Counted from the stretch's first letter, positions 48,101-58,555 are shown. The stretch is DNA of 64,000 bases from Gordionus sp. m RMFG-2023 (GCF_954871325.1 NC_088775.1:5257475-5321474); one strand, 5' to 3'. The notes: a model not told the origin generated them from the letters alone. Translations and numbers: made by a program.

Positions 48101-50529
48101 ACACATATCAAAAAAAAATATTTTTAGCCCCCCCCCCCCTCCTCCATCAACCCTACAGACCAAGTCATACATCAAGACAGAAAATAAATAATTTCATTCA
48201 AAAGATATTTAAATTAGCTTTATTTTGACCATTATCGATATTTTATGTCGATAAAAATATTCTTGACCCCCCAAGACCCGCTCTCTATGAGTGATTATTA
48301 TTACAATAAAAAAATTATTCGATACCCATATCCAAAAAAAATATTTTTTACACCCACCGCCCCCACTCCCCCCCCCCCTCCCCTCCCCCAGACTAAGTCA
48401 TACCCATCAAGACCAAGAATGTATACTTTCAGTCAAAAGATATTAAAATTAACTATTATTTGATAGTAAATCGAAATTTTATTTTGATAGAATATTCCCG
48501 ACACCCCAGACCTAGACTCGCTCATTAAGTGTGAATAGATCTTTTGATTAGCTATCGATTGATACCCTATATTAGACATATCTTATTACGTAAGGCCGAA
48601 AAACCAACATTGAAAATAAATAAATAACAATTAATTTAAAAAAAATAAAGCAAAATGCTCGTAAAACGCCTTTTAAATTAAGACTTTTATATCATGGTTC
48701 AAACGTGATAATACCGTATAGTTCTTTATCCTCTAAAAATCTTAAAGGGATCCCTTTAAAACCCGTGATGATCCCGGATAGTTCTGATCCCTTTATAAAT
48801 TATGACATATATATTGCTGCGAAATGGTTGCCTATTCATTTTGAGATTGTTTTATTTACTATTTTTATTTGCAATTTTATTCTCATGGATTTTAGAAACT
48901 TTTTGAATAAGGAGTCAAAAAACCTGGATCGAAACCACGTTAAAACAAAAGTCTAGCTTATGCTAAAGCTAAATATCCATCATTTTGTAAAAAATAATAG
49001 ATCTTAGTAGATGTGAATTTATTGTAAATTATTTTGCTTTAACATTATGTTTTATGCGTGCTGACAAAGCAAAATCGTTTCACCTAGTTTTGAGCTAGGC
49101 CTAAGAATCTTAATCCAGAACCCCATTTCTTCAAATATTAAGAAATCGGACATTTTTTCAAATTCAAGTTCTAAACGTTGGGTGTAATGCATCTACAAAA
49201 TTACAAATTCTTAACGAAATAAAAATAAATGCGTCAACAAATAAAAAATTAAAATTATACCATTAAAATTTAGTTCTTCGGGTTGGTTAAAATTATAATT
49301 TTGACTATCGCTTTCGTATCTCTGAGGGATTTCGTATTTCGATAAGTTAATATTTTGGGAGGATAATTCGTAGTTGCAGTAATTGCAGCTATTTTTTGTG
49401 GTGTGAATCGAATAGGTTACATTGTCCCTATCCTCTCTTACACCCAATAAACTAGAATTATTTTGCATAATCGTGTTCGCCGTATGTTTAAAATTAGGGT
49501 TGAACGGGGTTTCATCTATGTGATAATTCATGTCGCATACGCTCTTGAAATTATTCTTTAAGGTATCTTTGTCAAGGATGAGATGGTGGTTTAGAATATT
49601 TGATGATAAATTATAATCCCAGCGCTCGCAGTAAATCATGGAATCAAAATGATCGAATCTATCAGCACCAATCGTTTGCGTTTCATTATCAAATGTCTCT
49701 AAATTTTGATTAGGTTTTTGATGGGTATCGAAGTTTGTTGGGCTAAAAAAAAATTATTTATTAAATTCGTTTCTTTCTTTCTTTCTTTCTTTCTTTCCTT
49801 CCTTCCTTCCTTCCTTCCTTCCTTCCTTCCTTCCTTCCTTCCTTCCTTCCTTCCTTCCTTCCTTCCTTCCTTCCTTCCTTCCTTCCTTCCTTCCTTCCTT
49901 CCTTCCTTCCTTCCTTCCTTCCTTCCTTCCTTCCTTCCTTCCTTCCTTCCTTCCTTCCTTCCTTCCTTCCTTCCTTCCTTCCTTCCTTCCTTCCTTCCTT
50001 CCTTCCTTCCTTCCTTCTTTCCTTCCTTCCTTCCTTCCTTCCTTCCTTCCTTCTTCCTTTTTTAATAAAAAAATGATGCTTTTTTTTACTTATAAAGATG
50101 ATTAGTAAATGCTTCCAAATGTTTGTTGAATTGGGCATAATTATAATAATCACCGTGATTATCATAGTTATAATGAATTGATTTGGGGTAACACCTTGAA
50201 TATTCGGGATAAAGAGTTGAATAATTATATATAGTTAAATGACTTTCTTTAAAGTATGTTTCTTCTTTAACATTGTATAGGGAACTCAAATCATTTTGGT
50301 TATAGATATTATGTTGATAGCTGGCATTATCCCATACAACATTTTCTTTATAAGGAATTTCTAATGGATTAAGACCTTCATAATTATAAATTTGTTCGGT
50401 AGATTTTGTAATGGAGCCATCGAAACTACTATCTAAATAATATGGATGTCCCATCTTAAAAGGGTTGGATTTTATATATAAATTAACATTTTCTCTATCC
50501 TCAGCTAGAATATTATCATTTAAGTTCAT
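38747..50529 (-). CDS. gl: Glass, C2H2 zinc-finger transcription factor (three exons)
   Basis: Glass is a nuclear DNA-binding activator needed for photoreceptor differentiation in insects. The predicted coding exons are 50,529-50,090, 49,742-49,261 and 39,174-38,747 (1,350 nt, 449 residues plus stop). Splice phases fit: AA|gtaaaa with ttttag|C, and G|gtataa with accag|AA. Residues 1-307 are Tyr/Asn-rich and weakly conserved. [11 protein letters not shown] near residue 50 recalls the GLPPLDIDPLP of fly Glass. Residues 311-443 hold five C2H2 fingers with 7-residue SGEKP-type linkers. The last finger [17 protein letters not shown], and [13 protein letters not shown] and [14 protein letters not shown], match fly Glass as I recall it. 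The protein is shorter than fly Glass (about 600) and ends six residues after finger 5. An upstream in-frame stop makes the ATG at 50,529 reasonable, but an additional 5' exon is possible. Confidence 0.88.
39336..40140. repeat. Left arm of the long inverted repeat
   Basis: About 0.8 kb. It contains two tandem units about 242 bp apart, each with TATGACTTGGTCTGGAGGGT, a G run, TATCAAATAAAAG and a GCGGGTCTAGGTCTTGG-type segment. Confidence 0.8.
40400..40873. repeat. Purine-rich low-complexity tract
   Basis: A/G-dominated plus strand with irregular repeats of AATGAGAAGAAAAA, TAAAAGTAAGAAAAT and AGTAAGAAAAAAAACGT. No gene. The minus-strand frame at 40,707-40,907 is poly-Phe/Leu/Tyr from this tract. 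Confidence 0.65.
41150..41560 (-). pseudogene. Tc1/IS630-like DDE transposase remnant
   Basis: On the minus strand, about 41,370-41,432 reads [16 protein letters not shown] with the second catalytic Asp in the MDNASIH motif. About 41,260-41,335 reads [20 protein letters not shown] with the final acidic residue (E) in NPIENFF. These are the DDE_3 hallmarks of Tc1/mariner/IS630 transposases. A frameshift separates the two, and the N-terminal DNA-binding part and first Asp are missing, so it is nonfunctional. Confidence 0.85.
41582..41699. repeat. 59-bp tandem repeat, two copies
   Basis: TATTTTATAAAAAAAATTAA ... GCAAAAAAATTACCGTATG occurs twice head to tail with one or two differences, abutting the right arm of the Tc1-like element. 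Confidence 0.9.
42000..44249 (-). pseudogene. Broken reverse-transcriptase gene of an RT/endonuclease-like mobile family
   Basis: Reading on the minus strand from ATG at 44,249: a zinc-knuckle-like start ([10 protein letters not shown]), then [13 protein letters not shown] and, after a Pro/Ser-rich linker, [16 protein letters not shown] core pieces follow: KKMMEVSVR near 43,300 and, at 42,791-43,120, [15 protein letters not shown] with the first catalytic Asp, [13 protein letters not shown], and the active site in [11 protein letters not shown]. At 42,081-42,401, [14 protein letters not shown] and IEKAEILKK resemble the C-terminal PD-(D/E)XK-like segment (WDxTCxDTxA) I associate with this family. 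From memory, proteins with CPxC...HGP..xRCxGSG...RIPRGSR followed by RT are repeated in arthropod and other invertebrate genomes; I cannot name the clade. It is broken in several places. Confidence 0.65.
44195..44672 (-). repeat. 5' region of the RT gene, copy 1
   Basis: Covers the first codons ([15 protein letters not shown]) and upstream leader. It is a diverged direct repeat of 46,556-46,940. Shared blocks include TTTATTGCAT, CATGCATT, AAATTTAGAATGATAAC and TTATGGAATGCAGTT. Confidence 0.85.
44985..45790 (+). pseudogene. hAT transposase remnant
   Basis: The first pieces read [20 protein letters not shown]. The open frame at 45,410-45,610 ([19 protein letters not shown] then ALTNP) matches the region before the dimerisation domain of 52-kDa-repressor/ZMYM-like hAT transposases. 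Further on, [18 protein letters not shown], then a LATLPISN-like stretch and RTFSFLKRI-like codons mark the C-terminal dimerisation domain. It has multiple stops and frameshifts. The N-terminal zinc finger was not found. Confidence 0.75.
45801..46076. mobile_element. GC-rich hAT MITE nested in the hAT element
   Basis: It starts CAGAGGTACCATTTGG and ends GGCCGGCAAGTCTCTG, so the ends are imperfect inverted repeats (CAGAG...). It holds several GCCCGG blocks separated by T- and A-runs. An internal AATGGCGATTTCAAATATTT is identical in the copy at 53.3 kb. The open frame at 45,920-46,117 arises from this repeat and is not a gene. Confidence 0.72.
46556..46940 (-). repeat. 5' region of the RT gene, copy 2
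   Basis: The minus-strand start at 46,607 reads [15 protein letters not shown], against [15 protein letters not shown] in copy 1. The leader is also conserved. The reading then stops being RT-like where the hAT element begins, so this is a partial duplicate of the gene start. Confidence 0.85.
46941..47310 (+). repeat. 21-bp minisatellite, pyrimidine-rich, frame-open
   Basis: About 16 variants of a 21-bp unit (GATTGAAACTTTTCCTTTTTT). Because 21 is a multiple of three the array can stay open: from 47,135 it reads repeated FPFLIET / FPFLIEP heptads for 62 codons. Nothing else supports a protein, so it is called a repeat. Confidence 0.85.
47630..48838. repeat. Right arm of the long inverted repeat
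   Basis: About 1.2 kb, inverted relative to 39,336-40,140 and with one or two more internal units, each with a C run, AGACCAAGTCATAC-like text and CTTTTATTTGATACCCATAT. Confidence 0.8.
49261..49742 (-). CDS. gl: glass exon 2
   Basis: Residues 147-307 plus the first base of codon 308. It opens after TTTTTTTTTAG and ends G|GTATAA. It encodes a Asn/Tyr/Ser-rich activation-like region ([38 protein letters not shown]) without a named domain. Reading is open across all 482 bases in the phase set by exon 1. Confidence 0.78.
49743..50089 (-). other. glass intron 1 (347 bp), mostly microsatellite
   Basis: The donor is GTAAAA at 50,089 and the acceptor AG at 49,743-49,744. About 290 of its 347 bases are the CTTT/CTTC array. 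Confidence 0.75.
49771..50058. repeat. (CTTT)n-(CTTC)n microsatellite, about 288 bp
   Basis: About six CTTT units pass into more than sixty CTTC units with only one or two interruptions (near 50,020 and 50,052). The long frames across it (poly-FLPS on plus, poly-GRKE on minus) are repeat translations. Confidence 0.97.
50090..50529 (-). CDS. gl: glass exon 1 (first identified coding exon)
   Basis: Starts [18 protein letters not shown] at 50,529 and encodes 146 residues plus two bases. Tyr/Asn-rich ([27 protein letters not shown]). An in-frame stop lies about 27 bases upstream with no Met between, so if the mRNA continues unspliced this is the start. An AG at about 50,551 could instead join an upstream exon. 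Confidence 0.72.
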
Positions 50530-53310
50530 ATTTTTATTCTTTTTCCTATCTATTTATGTTTAATTTACAATTTAAATGTAAAGATAAAGCTTAATTTTAA
50601 AATCTCAAAACTATAATATATATATCAGGAATAAGGAAATCAATCATTTCAGTGCAATTTATAAGACGTAATAATAAAAGAAAAATCTAATAATTTAATA
50701 TAAATGATTGACGTTTCTAGATTGATTGTGAAAAAAAAAAAGAGAATCAATTGCAATTGTTTTTACAATTTATTAATTATTTTTCAAAATTTATATTTTT
50801 TATTATTGGCTTTTGTAAATAGCTCTCCATACATGCATAAATTAATCGATAGGTTAGAAAAAAATAATACCTTTTATTATTTAAATTTTTTTTTTCCTCC
50901 ATAGTTAATTTAATTTTCAAAATTAGAAATTTTCCTAAGGTTTCTTTGGGAATATGTTGTAATTAAGTTTGAAAATTGGATGCGAAATATATTTTCATTT
51001 TGATAAATTATGGCAGGCCCGTCACTCTATGAGTGGAAAATTTGGAATTCATGCCTTCCCGTTGCCGCAAATAAAATTGTCAGGCCTGGGCAAATGGTGG
51101 AAATCGGCGGAGCTGTTGCCCTGGGCTCTCAAGCATGTATGAATATTACCAATGCCATTTTAAAAATGAGAACTAGTTCGTTATTTATTTCGTCATAAGC
51201 TAGTATAAATTCGGTTTTTTTTTAAAGGTCACTTCTTTTTATTTTCACACGGGACGACTATTAAAAGAGCGTTACAATTACATTTTAGATGGGAAATAAA
51301 GGTGCACAAATTAGTTTTAAGCAATTTATTTTATTAATCAACTTACCATCAGTTCATATATATAGATTATTTTTCCTTGATTCCAAAATTTAATATGTAC
51401 TACCCCCCCCCCCCTTTCCTTCCTATAAGGAAAATAGTAATCTCCTTGATTTTATATTTAAAATACTAGTTAATGTTTTCATTAATTAATCTATTTTTCG
51501 ATATAATAAGGTAATATATTGCCTACCCTTATATTTCTGTAACATACCGTTTAGCATCCATTTATATCTTATATATAACATAAAGAAGAAAAAAATGTGA
51601 TATTTCTATCAGTTGATTTATGAAAAAGATTCAATCAGACATTTAATTTTTTAAATTTAGAGATGGTAAAACGATTGGTATTTTGCATTTTTAACCATAA
51701 ACCTTAAAGAGCCGAATAGAATTAATTATATATTTATATATTGTTTAATCTCTCTTCTACAAATTATCCATACACCGAGTAAAATTGCTAAACACTATGG
51801 TTAAATGGTTAATATTAAATTATCTAACAAAATATTGCAATTTCGACGTTCATATGTCATTTATAAATATAAATTAATCAATAGAATAAGGGAATGTAAA
51901 ATTTTGTTATCAAAAATATCACATTTTGAATGTGTTCGTTTTAGATACATTGATCATCCATTATTCTTCCCCTTTATTACTATTTTATTCCTATTTGCAA
52001 AATATCTTTTTATATGGTTTAGACCTTAATATTCAAAATTATCTGTATACAGCTTTAATCAGACAGAACATTTTAACTCTTTTACCTTATATATAAATCT
52101 TTATTACGCGACTTCTAATTATGCTATAAACTTCAAATAAAATTATAGTTATGGCGATAAGGAATAGATACATACAAATTTTTAAATTATGAGCCAATAT
52201 AATTTGATAAAAGTAAAATAAACTAGGGTGATATTTATAATTTTTGGCCGATAAACGGTTTTTTGAAAAAATTTGTTGAACCATGAAAGTAATAAACATA
52301 GATAAGATTTATAATATATTTTCACATCAAATTTAAAGTATATTAACGTTTTCGCCCCATCAGCCAGTGTCTCCTATAACTTCAGCCTTTGTTCTATTTT
52401 TTAAAAGTTTGATTAAAATTTATTTCGTTCATCCTTGTTCTGGTTATGGGCATTTTTGGTTGTGCATATGAAATTCGAAAATATTAATTTTTATTTTTTT
52501 ATAAGAGTTATAAATATATATTTAAAAATATATATATATATATATATATTAATATATATTAAGTTACATAACATGGATTTATTAAATATAAATGATTAAA
52601 AAAAAAAGAAAAAAATTAATCCCGATTAAAATATTACAATTACAGAGATTAATTAATTTTAAATTATATTTATACCTTTTAACCCTATGTTGTTTAATTT
52701 TATAAAAATCTAAGACATTAGATGTTTATTTTTTATAATAAAGGAAAAAAGCACTCCAAATATTTCTATAAATTTTGTACCAGTTTCTCAATGATTGAAA
52801 TTTTTTTAAAATTTACATTTTTTTTCTATTATAAATTTAAAAAAAAATTATTATATATTATTTACTTCTATAATCAATTATTAATTTCAATCTTATAGCA
52901 AACGTTAGATATAAACATTGCTCTCAATAGCATTATATTATATATCATGATTGTGGACAATTTATAATAACTAATGCCATATAACTTAAATGTTTTTATA
53001 ATTCATAACACCTATAATTGTTTTTTTTCCATCCAATATTTTTTCAAATATTTTTAAAGGATTTATATTTATAATTATAGGTTTCAATGTTTAATATTTA
53101 TTATTTATAATAAATTACAATTTGATATTTTTTTTAAAAATTTTTTTATTTTAGGTTAAATATATAATTAATTTTCAAACGATTTTCAGAGAGTTCACCA
53201 GTGCGAATTTAATTAGAAATTTATTCTACAGATCTGAATTATGGGGTTTCCAATATTTTATTTTAAGATATTTATTTTTTTTATATCCTCAAACTAATTG
53301 TTAAAAAAGA
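50530..53310. other. AT-rich stretch upstream of glass
   Basis: No gene is established. It includes a short GC-elevated frame at 51,010-51,198, a poly-C run near 51,402 and an (AT)n run at 52,525-52,552. Regulatory DNA of glass could lie here, but no site is recognised. Confidence 0.45.
51010..51198 (+). other. Short unassigned frame with gene-like composition
   Basis: Sixty-two codons from an ATG (AGPSLYEWKIWNSCLPVAA, GQMVEIGGAVALGSQACM) in sequence far less AT-rich than its surroundings (about 51,010-51,175). I do not recognise it. It may be a lone exon, a recently inserted fragment or chance. There is no convincing splice donor after the GC-elevated part. Confidence 0.3.
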
Positions 53311-53317
53311 TATATAT

Positions 53318-53497
53318 GAGACCTATCCAGATTTTTTTTTTCAAAAATTTTTTACGGCCCGGCCCTGATTTTATATTTTAAGGCCCGGCCTAGCGATTTT
53401 TTAAAATATGTTATATTTATTTTTGATTTTTTATAGCTAATAATGGCGATTTCAAATATTTGGTTTTAAAATTTCCTGGCCGGGTCTGCAGGTCTTT
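53318..53497. mobile_element. GC-rich hAT MITE copy
   Basis: GAGACCTATCCAG at the left and CTGCAGGTCTTT at the right are the eroded ends. GGCCCGGCC blocks and the internal AATGGCGATTTCAAATATTT match the copy at 45.8-46.1 kb. Confidence 0.65.
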
Positions 53498-54189
53498 TAT
53501 ATATATACGACAGAACCGGGAGTCAATTATTTATATTTTGAGCTCTGACCATTTTTTTTTACCTACATTCCCAAGTAAATTTTTTTTTTAGAATTTTATC
53601 GAGTAATTCATTTGATTTTTATAAATTAATATTGTCATAAAATTATATAAAAATATTCAAAATTATTTAATTTTTAGTAGATATATTGGTCACATTTAAA
53701 ATTTTATGGAACTAAGTGATCCCCCGAATATCAAATGAACCTCCTTTTTTCTTAACAGGGTGCATGTTTTGGCGGGGTACGTATTGACCATCTTAAGCAG
53801 GTATATATATTTTTTAATTTAAAAAAAAATATATTTATGAGAACATCAGAAGCCACCTTGTCTAGGGTCACTAATGACAAAATGAAGATGGTGTTTTTTT
53901 TTGTAAATTTTATGACAGTTTTGAGTGACAAGTTCTTCTAAGTGTTATAAATAAAATTGATAGACTGATACATATACCTATTTGCGTTATATGTCATTTA
54001 AGCACTTAGAATAAACATTTTTATATTATAAAAATTGCTTAAATTAAATCTAAAAAAGCGCTATTGCACGCATAGAGAAATCATAACAGGTGTACCTCAG
54101 ATGTTTTTACAATTCTTAAATTTTCATTTTTTTTTTTCAAAATATTTTATTAATAAAAAAAAAATCAATTTTTTTTTAAAATAAAATAT
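53498..54189. other. AT-rich stretch, no gene seen
   Basis: Homopolymer T and A runs only; no motif supported. Confidence 0.5.
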
Positions 54190-54197
54190 TGATTTCC

Positions 54198-54370
54198 TAG
54201 TGTTGTTAAACAGCTCGATTTGAGCCGATTTTTAAAAACGGCTAACTCAATATTTTAGTCAGAAAAATATTATCTACGATTTCTTTAATAGATGTTCAAC
54301 TCTTTGTGGCCACCTATGAGCAAACTCCTAAGAATTTCATAATATTTTTCCTGATATATTGAGTTATACA
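54198..54370. mobile_element. hAT MITE of the TAGTGTTG family, right end eroded
   Basis: The left arm is well kept (TAGTGTTGTTAAACAGCTC, TTTTTAAAAACGGCTAACTC, AATATTTTAGTCAG). The right arm fades after TTGAGTTA. Confidence 0.75.
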
Positions 54371-57300
54371 CTATTTTATAAAGTAGAAGATAATGAAGAG
54401 TAAAAATTTGCTTAATCTTTTTTTCTTTTATGCCATTTCAATTTTTTATGGACAATATACCGTCTCGGTCTAGCCTATTCCATTCCATTTGATTTGGTTT
54501 GAATAAATCTATGAATATCCTTCTACATCTTTAAGATTCTATAAGTTCTTTTTAAAAACCTTGATTTGGAGAATTTAAAAAATAACGGAAATCAGGATTT
54601 TAGATAAACAAAACCATCGAAACATTAAATCATGGCAAAAAAGGTTTGCTTTATCTAGACTCATGTAATATTAGTTTGAAAAATCAAGGTTTTTAACCAC
54701 AGTAGTTTGTAATAATAATAAACGCGTAAATAAATAAAGCCAGTCAACACCGGGTTAATGACCGTCAATACAAAAAATGTCTTTTTCTTGAAAATAATAC
54801 AGCCTAAAAAAAGATTTAAAAATATCTTTGATTTAAACTTTATTTTATAAGATAATATTTTGGTTACACATTCATATTTTGATTAAAAGTATAGTCTTTT
54901 AATATTTTTTTTTGTCACAAACAAAAACAAGGCTACAACCGGTCTCCCCCGAGCTAAACACTCCAATAAAACTTGTGTCAAATTTTTTTTTATCTAATAG
55001 TAACTTCCAATCTTCTTTGCAAATCCTGGACCCTACCTAACATCTATGACCAAGTTATGATTAGTTTGCCCATTAGTCAAAAATAATAATATTATTATTT
55101 ATAAGGACAATTCCTAAATCAAAATTTTTTTTTTATTATTATATGGATATGTATTTAATATAATTAATAACTCAATTAGTTAGAATTAAATTATGGCGAT
55201 ATTATTAAGCTAAAAGGAATGTTATTTTTGACCATTTATACATATAAATTTAAATTGGAAATAAAAACAGATAAGCAAATCATAATATATATATTATGTT
55301 AGCAATAGAATTAAGAAATATTGTATATATTTTTAAAATATAACAAGTGATTAAAAATAGTTAATGAAAAAAATATATTATAATCCACTGATTCCCAATT
55401 CCTAATGAGAGCTAGATGAAATTTAATATTCCTTACAAATAAATGTGATTTTTTTTTTAAATAAAGGTCATTTTTTTAAAAAAAAACAATACCTTTGTTT
55501 AATAAATTACAGGGATTATATTAATTTTTTGAATATCTATTACACTGTAATAAATTATCAAACCATTGGGGAAGTATAATATTTTTATTTATATTATTTA
55601 AATTTTTTTATACAATTTATTATATTAAGAAGATAGAGAAAAAAATTTATTATCATTAGTGAAGTAGCGCGCTATATATTTTTTTTAAGAAGCAGCTTAT
55701 TGTTACTTTTGACATTTTCAAATAATATGAATAAATGTATAATTAAATTTGAAAAATTTTGAAATTTAAATATTGAGTTTGATTCAAAAGAAAAATGTCA
55801 TAAAATTTGATAGTGGTTTTGTAAGAAAATTGAGAATAAAAATCCTAAAATTTGACAAAAAATAACTAAAGACCTTCATTTTTTTCTTCAAAAATTGGCC
55901 ATTGCATGTTAAATTTTCTCTAAATTTTACCATAATTATAAAATCGTAATGCAAAATATTTAGTGTTATGCATTAAATTGTTTAATTTTTTTTTGTACCT
56001 TTTTAAAATGTTTATTTTATTATTTTGGATTATCTTGAGAATTTGCATACACAAAAATAATGGAATTTTATGATAAAATACAATAAAAAAAATAAATTAT
56101 TTGACTAATTACTACTATTATATATTAACGGTAATACAAATATTCGAAAATACTATAAATATACTAAATATACTTTATTTAGTTTATCATAAAAATCAAA
56201 TTAAACGCTTTTAACATCCAGCAGAATCAAAGAATAATTTTGTAAATATAGAATGTCATCAAAATAAGATCTTATACTGATAAAAAATGTAATCTGTGAA
56301 GAATATAGATAAATTCTGATGCTAAAGAACTTTTACCTTAGTTCTAAAGATCTTATTAGTCGATTAAAAATGTTCTCTGTGCAAGATAACCTTCCCTCGC
56401 AGAGCACTTTAATAACAGAGTAAGTTTTGGTTCAAATTACCCACGATTTATTGGTATACTCTTCCCACCAACTTAAATCCATTGAATTATCAAGTATCCC
56501 GGATGTGTGCCCCTTAATTTCGCACGGGGCTTTAATTTTGTTTCTTTGGAAATAGTAATTGGGCAGCAAACGTTATTTTCTAAATATCTGCGTTTTTAAT
56601 ATTTTCATAAATTCCATCGAAATGTATAATTTTTTCCTTGCTAATAGGTGTATAATGTAGAACCATCAACTTCTTTCCAAATACCTTGATCCGAAGACTT
56701 TGTAATTAATTAAAACTTGAAAGCATAGGTTTTATTTGATGACCTTATTTGTTAGAAAATGTGGTTTTTTAAATATTGGTGATAAAGATCATCTGGAAAA
56801 TGTTTTGTTATTTGGGTGATGCTGAAAACAGATGTTGATTCTGATTTGTTGTAAGATAAGATATGCCTGGGAAAAGTTTCGAGAGATCGTCTATTCTAAC
56901 AGATAATAACTTTAAAAAATTTTAAAACTTGGAAAATGAAAGTTACAGTTGAAACGAGTTTGGAAATGTTGGAGATGAGAATGGTCAGTCTTTATGAAAT
57001 ATGGAAATAAAATAATTATTAAAAAAAATATGCTTAAAAGAGATGGAGCGGTGATAAAGAAATAGACTGCGGTAGTTTGAGTTGAACAAAAGGTACAAGA
57101 TGATTAGGGTAAAGATGCACCTTAATGGATGTAATGGTATAAAACGTGAATGAAAGTTATAATGAACGGCATGAAATAATGTCTTACAAATAACAATGTC
57201 AAGACCGAAGAAGGTGAAGAAAAGAGATCAGAAAAGAAATTGGCTTATCCAGAACTCGAATAATCATAAAAATTTATTAAAAAGTAGCCTTATTAAGTCT

Positions 57301-58190
57301 ATGTGCTTTTACTATTTAATATGATTCAAACCTGGCCCCCAGAAAAAATCCTTAGCCCCCTAACATTTTTCCGGCCCCCCAAATTTTAAACAAAATTTTA
57401 TAATATATATTATTTTTATATTTTTAAAATAAATTTTAAATATTTATTCAAAAAAAATGTTTAGTTTGTAAATTTCTTTCTATTCTGTTTTATTTTTATC
57501 CAAATAATAAACATCATTCGTTCATATTTTATCATTTTCATATGTGTTTGTGGTCATGAATTATATGGTATAAGATTATTTGTTTTTTGTATAAAGTGTA
57601 ATTTAACTTTTTCTTTGTTATCGATGTTTTTTTTAAAAAATATTTTACTTTAGTTCTTGCAGTTATAAAGTTTCAACAATTTGATGGAAAATTTTGAAAT
57701 GATAGATAAATATAACGCTAAACAAAATTTGAATTAGATATTTATTCTTAGAATAAATTAGTAGCCTATTCATTTCAGCTACGAATGTGATGTAAATTGT
57801 AATACATAAGCGATAAGAGGTAAAAATAATTACTATAAAATATAAATTAATAATTATAAAAGAGTATTAAAAAATATTTAGCTATCATTTAATTTTAGTG
57901 GAGAGAATTTGGAGATATAACTAATACCTTCTTTTCATATCAAATTGTGAGTGTCTTTTCTTATATAATTTATAAAATAACAATTAAAACGCAATATATA
58001 TAAATGAAAAGCTATAATGATTTAATTTATTTTAATTAAATTTTAATACACGCCCAAATTTATTTTATTTTTTTAACATCCATTATTTTTCTATATAGAA
58101 CGTTTAATTTCAAATCTCTAAACTTAACTCCATTTTAATTTTCTAATGTCTACCTTATTGATTAAACTTAAAATCATCCACCTCCCACCC
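54371..58190. other. AT-rich stretch with a possible LINE relic
   Basis: The part at about 56,400-57,260 is less AT-rich. Near 56,945 the plus strand reads ETSLEMLEMRMVSLYEIWK, resembling the SLQTMEMRMLRMI motif late in RTE-type RTs. This is a weak match with no other motif. A C-rich patch at 57,334-57,385 resembles hAT subterminal sequence. No gene is recognised. Confidence 0.35.
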
Positions 58191-58199
58191 TTAAATTAA

Positions 58200-58295
58200 T
58201 TAAATTAGTCTATAGCTCTCGGGTAGAGGCTTTTCCTTTGCTCTGCTCTTGTTTTTAAGCCCATAGACGTTTTAAAAAATAGTTTTAGGACTATT
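58200..58295. repeat. Dispersed repeat, copy 2 (partner at about 3.97 kb)
   Basis: TCTCGGGTAGAGGCTTTTCC and ATAGACGTTTT match 3,965-4,065 in order and spacing. Confidence 0.5.
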
Positions 58296-58555
58296 ATGAG
58301 TACAAGTACATGCGGCTTGCCCGCAAATGGATAGAAGAGGCCTCCTCATTTTTATTTTTTTACCCAAATTAATTTAATTCCAGTTAGATAGAGTTGATGA
58401 ATACCGAGTGTAGATCTATTGAATCCTCAACGTCAGGTAAAACCCCTATATATCGCATATCACGTAAAAACTATAAAAGGCAGAGATTCACCTTTACGTA
58501 TTTTTTTGCAGTGCCAAATTATTCAACCCTCTCTTCAGGCCTAAGTTATAGTAAT

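Larger units (their letters stand above)
39336..48838. mobile_element. Composite DNA element with long terminal inverted repeats, about 9.5 kb
   Basis: The outer ends are inverted copies. The best-preserved block, AAAGGGATCAGAACTATCC then GGGATCATCACGG, lies at about 39,400-39,433 and, complemented, at about 48,760-48,797. Similarity continues outward to GGGAACCATT / AGGCAACCATT and inward through TACGGTATTATCACG, AAGATATGTCTAAT and internal tandem repeats. Between the arms lie, in order, a purine-rich tract, a Tc1/IS630-like insertion, a broken reverse-transcriptase gene (minus strand), a hAT insertion, a second copy of the start of the RT gene and a 21-bp repeat array. No transposase clearly belonging to the outer arms was found. 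The arms are diverged, so it is old. Target duplication not resolved. Confidence 0.75.
39175..49260 (-). other. glass intron 2, about 10.1 kb, filled by transposons
   Basis: The donor is GTATAA at 49,260. Apart from a few hundred bases at each end, the intron consists of one composite long-inverted-repeat element with nested insertions (about 39.34-48.84 kb). Confidence 0.75.

Noticed and set aside
39336-48838. Polinton/Maverick-type element, because of long inverted repeats and about 9.5 kb size
   Set aside because: No protein-primed DNA polymerase, retroviral-type integrase, packaging ATPase, protease or capsid signature was seen. The coding content is RT, Tc1-like and hAT.
49706-50165. 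Long frames rich in FLPS (plus) or GRKE (minus)
   Set aside because: They are translations of the CTTC microsatellite in glass intron 1.
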